Assembly: GCF_949152215.1 (NCBI RefSeq)
Contig: NZ_OX424407.1
Location: 124,001-188,000 of the forward strand
DNA length: 64,000 nt
Reading direction: 5' to 3'
Source of the DNA: Lancefieldella sp. Marseille-Q7238
GTDB taxonomy: Bacteria > Actinomycetota > Coriobacteriia > Coriobacteriales > Atopobiaceae
Below, piece by piece: positions 25,813 through 34,640 of this stretch. How positions within the stretch are numbered: the first letter of the stretch is position 1; each line of letters starts with the position of its first letter. The notes under the pieces are model-generated. The model saw only the letters and a list, made by a program, of their open reading frames with translations, had not been told where the DNA came from and did not search any database. A program made the translations under genes and the position numbers.

Positions 25813-28026
25813 ATGACAAAAGTAACGCACGAGTTTGACCTCTACGGTAAGCACTACGCGCTTGAGGCTGGCGAACTTGCGAAGCAAGCGACAGGAGCCT
25901 GCATTGTAAAATGCGGAGACTCTACCGTCCTTCTAACAGCTGTCGTTTCAAAAGAGCGCAAAGATTATGATTTCTTTCCGCTGACGGTTGATTTCATTGA
26001 AAAAATGTACGCCGTGGGACGCATTCCGGGAGGTTACCTCAAGCGTGAAGCTCGACCGAGCGAGAAGGCTACCCTTACCGCTCGTATGATTGACCGTCCT
26101 TTGCGTCCCTCCTTTCCTGAGGGCTTTCGCAATGAGGTTCAGATTGTCGCCACTTCGCTGGTAGCGGATCAGATTAACGCCGTTGACACCATCTCCGTTA
26201 TGGGCGCCTCCGCTGCGCTGCATATCGGTGGCGTTCCATATGAAGGACCGCTTGCATGCGTTCGCATTGGACGCAATCCCGAGACCGGGGAGTTCTTGGT
26301 AAACCCGACCTATAGCGAGCGCGATCATTCCGATTTGGATTTGGAGCTTGCCGGTTCCGCGACGTTTATCTCAATGCTTGAGGCTGGCGCTCATGAGATT
26401 TCCGAGGAGGATATGCTCTCCGCTATGGCCTTCGGTCAAGAGGCGATTGCGGCGTTCTGCGAGGAGCAGAAGAAATTCTTCGCAAAATGGGAAGAGGTCA
26501 ACGGTCCTATCGAGAAGCGCTCGTATGTCCTGGATGAGCCCATCAGCGAAGTACATGAGCGCATTTTTGCTCACTATGACGAGATGAGCGCGGCTTTGAA
26601 GGACGCTGACAAGCAATCTCGCATGACCAAAGTGGCCGATTTGATGGAGGCCATTAAAGCTGAGTTTACGGAAGAAGAGCAGGAGGCGTGGAGTCGCGCC
26701 ATTGCCGTTGAGCTTAAGGGTCTGGAGAAGCACGCCATGCGCGTTATGGTTGTCGAGACCGGTGAGCGCGTAGACGGCCGTGCGGCAGACGAGATACGTC
26801 CCCTTATGGTTAAGCCCGATTATCTGCCGCTGGTGCACGGCTCTGGCCTGTTCCAGCGCGGTCAGACACAGGTGCTTTCCGTTTGTACCTTGGGCATGCT
26901 CAATGAGTGGCAGCGCCTTGACACCATTGAACCCGTTGACGGTAAGCGCTATATCCACCACTATAACTTCCCGCCCTTCTGCACCGGGGAAACTGGCCGT
27001 ATGGGCAGCCCCAAGCGCCGCGAGATTGGCCATGGCGCCCTGGCGGAGCGTGCGCTGCTTCCTGTTATCCCTTCCGAAGACGAGTTCCCCTATGCTATCC
27101 GCGTAGTTTCTGAGGTTATGGAATCAAACGGATCGTCTTCTATGGCCTCCACCTGCGGCTCAACGCTTGCGCTTATGGATGCGGGCGTGCCGCTTACACG
27201 TCCTGTTTCCGGTGTCGCCATGGGTCTTATTCAGGAGAATGGCAAGACGGTCGTCCTGACAGATATCCAGGGTCTCGAGGACTTCCTCGGTGATATGGAC
27301 TTTAAGGTTACCGGTACCGTCAAGGGCATCACGGCGATGCAGATGGACAATAAGGCAACCGGTCTTACTCCTGAGATTTTGCGTCAGGCCCTGATGCAGG
27401 CTCATGAGGGACGTATGTTCATTCTTGAAAAAATGCTTGAGCAGATTCCGGCGCCTCGCGAAGGAACTAAAGAAACCGCTCCACAGATTCTCTCGCTTTC
27501 CATTCCCACTGATAAGATTCGTGACGTCATCGGTTCCGGTGGCAAGGTTATCCGTGGTATCCAGGAGGACACCGGCGCGACCGTTGATATTCAGGAGGAC
27601 GGCTCTGTCTTTATCGCCGGCACGCTTGGTGCTGCCGAGGCGGCTGCAGAGCGTATCAAGGCCATCGTCAAGGTTCCTGAAGTAGGCGAGGAGTATGCCG
27701 GCCGTGTCGTGGGCATTCAGCCTTTCGGTGCCTTTATTGAGCTTCTTCCCGGTAAGGACGGCCTGTTGCATATCTCTCGTGTTGCGCAAGGGCGCGTCGA
27801 GAAAATCGAAGATGTTCTCTCCATTGGCGATGAGGTCAAAGTTCGCGTTCTTGAGGTTGATGAGAAGGGCAAGATTTCCCTCGATCGCCTTGACAAACCT
27901 GAGGCTCCCGCTTCGTCCGGTAAAAAACATGAAGAGCATGGTGAGCGCCGTCCGCGTCGGGAAACACGTCGTCCTGGCGATAACGGCGGCGAGCACCGCC
28001 AGCCGCGTCGCCACCATGACGCCTAA
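25813..28026 (+). CDS. pnp: Polyribonucleotide nucleotidyltransferase (PNPase)
   Basis: 737 residues. Two RNase PH domains, with the catalytic SPKRREIGHGALAERAL in the second core, then KH (IPTDKIRDVIGSGGKVIRGI) and S1 (GEEYAGRVVGIQPFGAFIELLPGKDGLLHIS). The tail of about 45 residues is rich in Arg, Glu and His. Phosphorolytic 3'-5' exonuclease of mRNA decay. GAGGAA precedes ATG 25813. Single gene between two hairpins. Confidence 0.97.
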   Translation: MTKVTHEFDLYGKHYALEAGELAKQATGACIVKCGDSTVLLTAVVSKERKDYDFFPLTVDFIEKMYAVGRIPGGYLKREARPSEKATLTARMIDRPLRPSFPEGFRNEVQIVATSLVADQINAVDTISVMGASAALHIGGVPYEGPLACVRIGRNPETGEFLVNPTYSERDHSDLDLELAGSATFISMLEAGAHEISEEDMLSAMAFGQEAIAAFCEEQKKFFAKWEEVNGPIEKRSYVLDEPISEVHERIFAHYDEMSAALKDADKQSRMTKVADLMEAIKAEFTEEEQEAWSRAIAVELKGLEKHAMRVMVVETGERVDGRAADEIRPLMVKPDYLPLVHGSGLFQRGQTQVLSVCTLGMLNEWQRLDTIEPVDGKRYIHHYNFPPFCTGETGRMGSPKRREIGHGALAERALLPVIPSEDEFPYAIRVVSEVMESNGSSSMASTCGSTLALMDAGVPLTRPVSGVAMGLIQENGKTVVLTDIQGLEDFLGDMDFKVTGTVKGITAMQMDNKATGLTPEILRQALMQAHEGRMFILEKMLEQIPAPREGTKETAPQILSLSIPTDKIRDVIGSGGKVIRGIQEDTGATVDIQEDGSVFIAGTLGAAEAAAERIKAIVKVPEVGEEYAGRVVGIQPFGAFIELLPGKDGLLHISRVAQGRVEKIEDVLSIGDEVKVRVLEVDEKGKISLDRLDKPEAPASSGKKHEEHGERRPRRETRRPGDNGGEHRQPRRHHDA

Positions 28027-28092
28027 GGATACCTGGCGCAGTTTTGTGACTCTGTAAGCGCTGAATTGCACGCGGTAATGTGGGTACGTTGC

Positions 28093-28129
28093 AGCCCTGG
28101 CCCCTGTGATAGTGGCCGGGGCTTCTTTT
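28093..28129 (+). terminator. Intrinsic terminator after pnp
   Basis: AGCCCTGGCC (28093-28102) pairs with GGCCGGGGCT (28114-28123) with one G-U pair, then TCTTTT. It occupies the first half of the 287-base gap before rnj; the rest holds the promoter elements listed next. Confidence 0.85.
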
Positions 28130-28235
28130 GCATACTACTGAAGATGTTATTTCTTACATCTCTGCCAATTTATGCAAACTTTTGTACGATTTTCAATATA
28201 ATAAGTACTATCTGTATGTTTGGATTGAAAGGTAT

Positions 28236-28259
28236 GCAAAAAAGAGACTCTTTTTTTGC
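28236..28259. repeat. A/T-rich inverted repeat upstream of rnj
   Basis: GCAAAAAAGAG, one base, CTCTTTTTTTGC (one extra T in the right arm). It lies directly before the putative rnj -10, so it may be an operator, or an upstream terminator if the isolated TATAAT at 28197-28202 is used as a promoter. Confidence 0.5.
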
Positions 28260-28261
28260 GT

Positions 28262-28270
28262 TGTTATAGT
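28262..28270 (+). promoter_or_regulatory. Extended -10 promoter of rnj
   Basis: TGT followed by TATAGT, 44 bases before the rnj start. A second, perfect TATAAT at 28197-28202 has no convincing -35. Confidence 0.45.
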
Positions 28271-28313
28271 TTGTATGCAGAAATGCTCTGCTTAACGAAA
28301 GGATTTGTTCTTA

Positions 28314-29978
28314 ATGCCTAAAAAAGAAGCACCCTTAAAGATTATTCCTATGGGTGGCTTAGACGGCATTGGTAAAAACATGACCGTCTTTGAGTACGGC
28401 AACGACATGGTTCTTATCGATGCCGGCTTGATGTTTCCCGATGATGAGCAGCCAGGCATTGACTTGGTGCTTCCTGATTATACCTATGTGCTTGAAAACG
28501 AACATAAGCTGCGCGCTATTTTGATTACCCATGGACATGAGGATCATATCGGCGCTCTGCCGTATCTTTTGATGGACTTGACGCGCAAGGTACCTATTTA
28601 CTCCAGCAAACTTTCGTTAGGTTTCATTGAAGGCAAGCTTGCCGAGCACAAATTAACGGGCATCAAACTCTGTGAAGTCAATGACGGCTCCAATATCAAG
28701 CTGGGCGCTTTTGACATCACCTTCTTTTCCATGACGCACTCCATCCCCGCGGCGTTTGGCGTTCACATGAAGACGCCTGCGGGTTCCCTTATGCATACGG
28801 GAGATTTTAAGCTCGACCAGACGCCCATTGACGGCAAGCGTCCCAACTACGCGGCCATTACGACATTTGCCTCCGAAGGGCTTGACCTCTTGCTTTCTGA
28901 TTCCACCAACGCGAACCATCCGGGCTTTACGCCTTCGGAAGCAGCGGTGGGGCCGGCGCTGAGGCATATTATCAAAAACGCAAAGGGCCGCGTCTTTGTG
29001 GCGTCCTTCTCGTCCCATATTCACCGCCTGCAGCAGGTGTGTGACGCCTCCGTTGCCGTTGGTCGCAAGGTGGTCGTAACGGGCCGCTCAATGGTCACCA
29101 ATACCAAGGTCGCGCGTGACCTTGGCTATCTTAAAATTGCCGATAAAAACATCGTCGATGCCTACGATGTCGAGAAGCTCGCCGACGACCGTATTGTTGT
29201 CTTGTGCACTGGCTCACAGGGAGAGCCGCTCTCCGCGCTTGCCCGTATGGCTAACGGCGAGCATAAGTCGCTCTCTATACGTCCTCAGGATACGGTAATC
29301 ATTTCCGCGACGCCCGTTCCTGGAAACGAGCGAAGCGTGCAGTCCATCATCAACTCACTTTCCAAGATTGGCTGCGCTATCTACGACAAGTCGAAGACGC
29401 TCGTTCATGTTTCCGGCCACGGAAGCCAAGAAGAGCTCAAGCTGGTTCTTGGCATGGCGCGCCCCAAGAACTTTATGCCGGTACATGGCGAGGCGGTACA
29501 TCTTCGCGCCCATGCAGAACTTGCTAAGCAGATGGGCATCCCTGAAAAGAATATCTTCATCCTTGATAACGGCGACTCTCTTGAGATGCGGGAGGGAAAG
29601 GTCAAGCGCGGAAAATCCGTGGAGTCCGGTGTCGTCTTTGTCGATGGTCTTTCCGTGACGGAGTCCAACCCCGTTGTGCTTCGCGATCGCCAGCGCTTGG
29701 CGCAAGACGGTATCGTGACCGTTGTGGTAACGCTGGTGGGACGCAGTCGCAAGGCGGGTGTCGTTGAAGTGTCAGGACGCGGCGTTTCGTTTGCTACGGA
29801 CGACGAGCTTATGGACGGCGCGCAAAATCTAGTTCGCAACCAAGTAGATAAATTCTCCAAATCCGAGGGGTCAAACCCCGAGGCAATACGTAAAAACATC
29901 AGAAACTCCCTCTCCAATTTCCTTTGGACTAAAACGCATACACGTCCAATGGTTATTCCGGTTGTTATGGAGGTATAA
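28314..29978 (+). CDS. rnj: Ribonuclease J
   Basis: 554 residues. Metallo-beta-lactamase/beta-CASP nuclease with ILITHGHEDHIGALPYLL (HXHXDH), HTGDFKLD, the long beta-CASP insert and a C-terminal domain. RNase J combines 5'-3' exonuclease and endonuclease activity in Gram-positive mRNA decay. ATG 28314 has GAAAGGA 10 bases upstream; the TTG at 28305 is too close to it. RNase Y and PNPase are also in this window, giving a Firmicutes-like decay set. ftsK follows after 5 bases. Confidence 0.95.
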   Translation: MPKKEAPLKIIPMGGLDGIGKNMTVFEYGNDMVLIDAGLMFPDDEQPGIDLVLPDYTYVLENEHKLRAILITHGHEDHIGALPYLLMDLTRKVPIYSSKLSLGFIEGKLAEHKLTGIKLCEVNDGSNIKLGAFDITFFSMTHSIPAAFGVHMKTPAGSLMHTGDFKLDQTPIDGKRPNYAAITTFASEGLDLLLSDSTNANHPGFTPSEAAVGPALRHIIKNAKGRVFVASFSSHIHRLQQVCDASVAVGRKVVVTGRSMVTNTKVARDLGYLKIADKNIVDAYDVEKLADDRIVVLCTGSQGEPLSALARMANGEHKSLSIRPQDTVIISATPVPGNERSVQSIINSLSKIGCAIYDKSKTLVHVSGHGSQEELKLVLGMARPKNFMPVHGEAVHLRAHAELAKQMGIPEKNIFILDNGDSLEMREGKVKRGKSVESGVVFVDGLSVTESNPVVLRDRQRLAQDGIVTVVVTLVGRSRKAGVVEVSGRGVSFATDDELMDGAQNLVRNQVDKFSKSEGSNPEAIRKNIRNSLSNFLWTKTHTRPMVIPVVMEV

Positions 29979-29983
29979 GCTGA

Positions 29984-32488
29984 ATGCCCGCTCAACGTAG
30001 TTCAAATGCAGCAAAAAGAAGAGCAGGTCAGTCGAGGCGCGCATCGGCCTCTCAAGGCTTGACACCCGTTCAAAACGACGTCATTGGCGTCGTGCTTGCC
30101 GTACTGGCGATAGCACTTTTCGTTTCGGTTATCCTGCCTTCGACCGCCCTTGTCACCAGCGCTGTCGGTCATGGCCTGAAGCTCTGCTTCGGTACGGGGG
30201 CGCCACTCTTTCCGATAGCGCTTTTCATGTTCGCCATGACGTTTTTCATGCGGGACGAAGGACCCGTTTCAACGCGTATTGCCGTTGGATTGACGCTTGA
30301 CGTTCTCGCGGCTCTTGCCATGATTTCACTCAACTTTCCCGGCGCTGAGCAAAATCCTCAGATTCTGCTTTTTGAGTCGAATCTTGAAGTTGCCGGAGGG
30401 TATGTTGGCGGCGGCATTGCGCTGGTACTGCTGCAAATGCTTGGACGCATTGTCGGAAACATTCTGTTGCTCGGCGTACTTATCGCGGGCATAGTGGTGT
30501 GCGGATTTTCCATTTCTGACGTTGTCAGCCGAGCTTCGGGCCGTTTTGATGAGATGCGTGAAGACCACCGCATCAGACGAGAAGAGCGTGCCGCCGCGCG
30601 TGAGGAAGCCTCCTACGCCGAACAGGGAACGCGCATTGCTTCAGGAAAGAAAAATCGTCGCAAAACCGTGGACGAACAGCCTTCGCTCTTTGATGAAACA
30701 GGAGAGGGTAAAACTACCTTTATCGGTGATCGCAAGACGAGTGTCCTGCGCCGCAACGCGCGCCAATCAGAAGGAGAGGAGCTTCTTGAAGATGAGGATG
30801 CTGCCTCAGATACCCTGGCCGGCCGCGCGAAGACAACGCTTCTAGGCCGCACGTCCAAGGCCCACGAGGGTGACGGACAGCAGGACAGCCAAGAGGAGCA
30901 GTCCGCATCTGCTGCGACTCAGAAAAAGCGCAAAACGGCATCCAGAAAGACGAAGGGCGACGTTCCCGACTTCCTCGCAAATCCTGAAAGCTTAAAGCGA
31001 CCGGGCGACGATGACAGCACCTACGAGCTTCCGCCCTTCTCGATTCTCAAGACTAACGCGAACTCAGGCAAGTCCGCCGTGTCTGAGGATGAGCTCGCGC
31101 AGACAGCCCAGCGTCTTCAGGCAACGCTTGAGGAGTTTGGGCTTTCAAGTCAGGTAGTCGGATGGGTCGCCGGCCCCTCGGTGACAACGTTCAAGATTTC
31201 CATGGGTGAGGGCGAGAGGGTCAATAAGATTACCAACCTTGAAGATGATATCGCGCTCTCTCTCGCGGCGAAATCGGTGCGTATTTTTGCGCCTATTCCT
31301 GGAACTTCGCTGGTTGGCATTGAAATTCCTAACGAGAAGTCGCAGGCGGTCAACCTTGCCGATGTGCTTCCGTATGCCAAGGGCGGTCCGCTTGAGTGCG
31401 CCTTTGGCCGCAATTCCGAAGGAAAGCCCATTGTAGTTGATTTAGCGAGCCTTCCGCACCTGCTGGTAGCAGGTACTACAGGATCGGGCAAGTCGGTACT
31501 TCTGAACGCCATCGTTATGTCGATGCTTATGCGAACTACGCCCGAGCAGGTACGCCTCATCATGGTCGACCCCAAGCGCGTTGAGTTCACAGGATACGCC
31601 GGCCTTCCGCATCTGTATGTCCCGGTCGTTACGGAACCGCGACAGGCGGCAAGCGCACTTCAGTGGGGCGTTACCGAGATGGAACGGCGGCTCAAGGTAT
31701 TCGAGCATTATAAGGTGCGCGACATTAAGACGTACAACAAAAACGTTGATAGCGATAAGTACGCCGACATGGAAAATCCCCCCAAGCATATGCCGTACTT
31801 CGTAATTGTCATTGACGAGCTGGCTGACTTGATGATGGTTGCCGGCAAAGATGTCGAATCTTCCATCGTACGCATCGCGCAGCTTGGCCGCGCGGCCGGC
31901 ATACATCTGATCGTTGCCACGCAGCGCCCCTCCGCAGACGTTGTAACGGGCCTTATCCGCGCGAACATCGATAACCGTGTAGCGCTTTCCGTTGACAACT
32001 CCATCAACTCGCGCATTATCTTGGACCAAAAGGGCGCGGAACAGTTGCTGGGCCGCGGCGATATGCTGGTCAAACTTCGCGGAAGCAAGCCCAAACGCGC
32101 GCAGGGATGCTGGGTTTCTGACGAGGAAATCGAGCAGACCGTCAGATACATCCGTGAGCAGCGCGTTGCCGAGTATCACGACAATATCCTGACGGTCGCC
32201 GTGCCGAGTCAGGTTGACGGAACCGCTTCTCAAGGGGCTTCTCGCGAAGACGACCCGCTCATTTGGGAAGCAGCGCGCATCGTCGTTGACTCTCAGCTGG
32301 GATCTACCTCCAGTTTGCAACGTGCTCTTTCTGTGGGATATGCCCGTGCTGGTAGAATTATGGATATGCTTGAAGCAAAGGGAGTTGTCGGACCTGCTAA
32401 TGGTTCCAAACCCCGTGAGGTCCTGATTGATAAAGATGCACTTGAGGAGCTTAAAGTGCAGGATGCAGCCTATAAGGAGGTCGAGTGA
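29984..32488 (+). CDS. ftsK: DNA translocase FtsK/SpoIIIE
   Basis: 834 residues. N-terminal membrane helices (about 28-190), a charged linker rich in Glu, Lys and Ala (about 190-345), then the RecA-like motor with VAGTTGSGKSVLLNAI and VIDELADLMMV, and a C-terminal winged-helix gamma domain (SVGYARAGRIMDMLEAKGVVGPANGSKPREV). It pumps DNA through the closing septum and, with Xer recombinase, resolves chromosome dimers; xerC is at 60611. AGGAGG is near the end, serving the next gene. Confidence 0.96.
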   Translation: MPAQRSSNAAKRRAGQSRRASASQGLTPVQNDVIGVVLAVLAIALFVSVILPSTALVTSAVGHGLKLCFGTGAPLFPIALFMFAMTFFMRDEGPVSTRIAVGLTLDVLAALAMISLNFPGAEQNPQILLFESNLEVAGGYVGGGIALVLLQMLGRIVGNILLLGVLIAGIVVCGFSISDVVSRASGRFDEMREDHRIRREERAAAREEASYAEQGTRIASGKKNRRKTVDEQPSLFDETGEGKTTFIGDRKTSVLRRNARQSEGEELLEDEDAASDTLAGRAKTTLLGRTSKAHEGDGQQDSQEEQSASAATQKKRKTASRKTKGDVPDFLANPESLKRPGDDDSTYELPPFSILKTNANSGKSAVSEDELAQTAQRLQATLEEFGLSSQVVGWVAGPSVTTFKISMGEGERVNKITNLEDDIALSLAAKSVRIFAPIPGTSLVGIEIPNEKSQAVNLADVLPYAKGGPLECAFGRNSEGKPIVVDLASLPHLLVAGTTGSGKSVLLNAIVMSMLMRTTPEQVRLIMVDPKRVEFTGYAGLPHLYVPVVTEPRQAASALQWGVTEMERRLKVFEHYKVRDIKTYNKNVDSDKYADMENPPKHMPYFVIVIDELADLMMVAGKDVESSIVRIAQLGRAAGIHLIVATQRPSADVVTGLIRANIDNRVALSVDNSINSRIILDQKGAEQLLGRGDMLVKLRGSKPKRAQGCWVSDEEIEQTVRYIREQRVAEYHDNILTVAVPSQVDGTASQGASREDDPLIWEAARIVVDSQLGSTSSLQRALSVGYARAGRIMDMLEAKGVVGPANGSKPREVLIDKDALEELKVQDAAYKEVE

Positions 32489-32490
32489 CC

Positions 32491-34083
32491 ATGCCACGCC
32501 CGCGTTTCAGTGAGATGCTTGTTGCTCGCCGTCGCCAGCTTGGTATCTCCATAACCCAAGCGTCAAAAACGTTAAAACTTAAAGAGCAGGCGCTTATCGC
32601 TTTTGAGGAAGGGGACTTTGAGAACATTCCCCAGAGCGGTTACGCGCAGGGCATGCTCTCTTCGTACGCTCGCTACCTGGGGCTGAATCCCCGTGAGGTA
32701 GTTGACCTCTTCCAAGAGGAGGTCTTTGAGCACGAGCATGGAACCTACTCACATGAGCTTCGCCGCCGTACGCGAGACACGCAGTCGGGCCGTGGCATCT
32801 CAGGCTATGATGTTCCCAATGAGGCTGAATCACGTCCGAAAGCCTATGTGCAGTATCACGGTCTGCTTCCAACGGCAGGAGGCCCTGCGGGCGATATGGG
32901 CGCCTTCGCAACTACCTCAGGCGTTCGCTCTCGACAATCGAGTGTCCCCTTGGCGGGATCTTCCTCCGATTCGACAAACGCCTATTCATTTTCTGAATAC
33001 GCAACAGGTCACGCTTATAACGCCTCACCGGATTCCGCGCATCGACGCAGTTCTTCTCGGCTGCGTACACGCGGCGTAGCGGCGCGCAGACGGGTAGGAA
33101 TCGCTGGAGTATCGGGAACTGAAGGCTCTTCTCGGCTCATGCGCGAAACGCAATCGACCCCGGGCTATCCGGCGTCGAGCGATCAGACGCGCATGATGGC
33201 GCGCGGCTCAAGGCTTGGTTCTCGCTCCGATGTCAGTACGCGCAGTGTCGCTCCGAGCGAGTATACCGATGACCTGCATTATGACGATCAAGCAGCTCCT
33301 TATGAGCGCGCGTCTACTATTTCCGGTCGCCGCGGTTCTCGTAACATTGCAAGCGTTGACAGACCAAATGTTCGCCGCCGTCAGCCGAGCAACCTTTCCC
33401 GCGCACCTCGAAGGTTGCGTCGCCGTGGCGTTATGGGAGCCATCGATGAGTTTTTCTCCAACACGGCGCGTGCTATCGCGACAATCGTGGTAGTGCTGGC
33501 CGTTATTTTGACGCTTATTATTATTTTCTCGGTCAGAGCATGCGCAGCCAATAAGACCAATCCTGTTCCGTCACGTACGGTGAGCGTCAATAATGAGTCT
33601 GCAACGCAGCAGTCTCAGTCTGAAAAAACGGATACCACGACGGAACCCAAGAAAGACTCAGAGGAATCTAAGCAGCCGGAGAAAACCACGGAAACGAAGA
33701 CGGACAAAACGGAAGTTGAGATTAGCGTTCCCGATGGACAATTCAGCTGGCTGGAGATTGATGAGGACGGCACGTATGTAGTTGCCGATAAGGTCACAGG
33801 ACCTTGGTCTAAGACGATTACAGTCAAAGGGACGCTGAAAATCCAGGCAGGCGTTCCGGGAGCGGTCACGGTAAAGGTGAACGGGCAAACAAAAGCGTTT
33901 GAGAATAGCTCGTCAGGAATTGGCATCATGACTATCAAGGGGTCAGAATCCAACAGCGAGGATACCTCCACGAAAAACGATACCTCTTCCTCTACAAAGA
34001 CCGATGATTCCAAGACTGACGCTTCCGCTCAGAGCAGCACAAATCAGGAGACTACCACGTCGTCGAGTTCGAACACCAACTAA
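32491..34083 (+). CDS. RodZ-like helix-turn-helix membrane protein
   Basis: 530 residues. N-terminal HTH_25-type domain (about 8-70, FSEMLVARRRQLGISITQAS), a long Arg/Ser-rich disordered stretch (about 95-320), one membrane helix (about 328-350, ATIVVVLAVILTLIIIFSV), then a Ser/Thr/Glu/Lys linker, a DUF4115-like beta domain (FSWLEIDEDGTYVVADKVTGP) and a Ser/Thr tail. Architecture matches RodZ, which ties MreB to the wall machinery, though the central linker is unusually long. Start is ATG 32491 after AAGGAGG; the GTG at 32485 overlapping the ftsK stop is an alternative. Confidence 0.8.
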   Translation: MPRPRFSEMLVARRRQLGISITQASKTLKLKEQALIAFEEGDFENIPQSGYAQGMLSSYARYLGLNPREVVDLFQEEVFEHEHGTYSHELRRRTRDTQSGRGISGYDVPNEAESRPKAYVQYHGLLPTAGGPAGDMGAFATTSGVRSRQSSVPLAGSSSDSTNAYSFSEYATGHAYNASPDSAHRRSSSRLRTRGVAARRRVGIAGVSGTEGSSRLMRETQSTPGYPASSDQTRMMARGSRLGSRSDVSTRSVAPSEYTDDLHYDDQAAPYERASTISGRRGSRNIASVDRPNVRRRQPSNLSRAPRRLRRRGVMGAIDEFFSNTARAIATIVVVLAVILTLIIIFSVRACAANKTNPVPSRTVSVNNESATQQSQSEKTDTTTEPKKDSEESKQPEKTTETKTDKTEVEISVPDGQFSWLEIDEDGTYVVADKVTGPWSKTITVKGTLKIQAGVPGAVTVKVNGQTKAFENSSSGIGIMTIKGSESNSEDTSTKNDTSSSTKTDDSKTDASAQSSTNQETTTSSSSNTN

Positions 34084-34096
34084 GTTCATATAAGGT

Positions 34097-34126
34097 GCGC
34101 TGGTGAGAAGGGCTTCTCGCCAGCGC
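34097..34126 (+). promoter_or_regulatory. Long hairpin just before yajQ
   Basis: GCGCTGGTGAGAAG, 2-base loop, CTTCTCGCCAGCGC: 14 pairs with one G-U. No T-run follows, and the yajQ Shine-Dalgarno starts 5 bases later. Probable mRNA processing or stability element. Confidence 0.6.
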
Positions 34127-34142
34127 CGTATGAGGAGAGATT

Positions 34143-34640
34143 ATGGCAAAAGAGTCCAGCTTTGACGTTGTGTCAGAGGTAGACATGATGGAAGTTGACA
34201 ATGCGTATCAGCAGGCCACGCGCGAACTTTCTCAGCGCTACGACCTGAAAGATTCAGGGGCCACGTTGGAGCTTTCCAAGAAGGACGCCGCGTTTACCAT
34301 CGCGGCGCCATCGGATTTCGTGGCCTCTCAAGTACGGGACGTGCTCGGGAGCAAGCTGGTAAAGCGTGGTATCGATTTAAAAAGCGTTCGCTGGGCAGAT
34401 CCCGTGCCGGCGGCCGGCTCTTCGGTGCGTCAGATAGGAAAACTGGTGCAGGGGATAGACCAGGAGACCGCTAAGCGCATCGCAAAAGACATTCGTGACA
34501 TGAAGGTTAAAGCTAAGGCAACGGTTGAGGGCGAGAAGCTCCGTGTTGCCAGCGCTTCTCGCGATACGCTTCAGTCCGTTATCGCATTTCTAAAGGAGCA
34601 GGAGTATGGTCAGCCCCTCCAGTACGTCAACTATCGCTAG
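34143..34640 (+). CDS. yajQ: YajQ family nucleotide-binding protein
   Basis: 165 residues. ESSFDVVSEVDMMEVDNAYQQATREL...RYDLKDS is the family N terminus and EQEYGQPLQYVNYR the C terminus. Two ferredoxin-like folds. YajQ proteins bind c-di-GMP in Xanthomonas; the role in Gram-positives is unclear. ATG 34143 with GAGGAGAG upstream. Its last 35 bases overlap rimO. Confidence 0.92.
   Translation: MAKESSFDVVSEVDMMEVDNAYQQATRELSQRYDLKDSGATLELSKKDAAFTIAAPSDFVASQVRDVLGSKLVKRGIDLKSVRWADPVPAAGSSVRQIGKLVQGIDQETAKRIAKDIRDMKVKAKATVEGEKLRVASASRDTLQSVIAFLKEQEYGQPLQYVNYR

Noticed and set aside
28066-28269. 67-codon open frame between pnp and rnj
   Set aside because: It runs through the pnp terminator and the rnj promoter region, has no ribosome site and no similarity I recognise.
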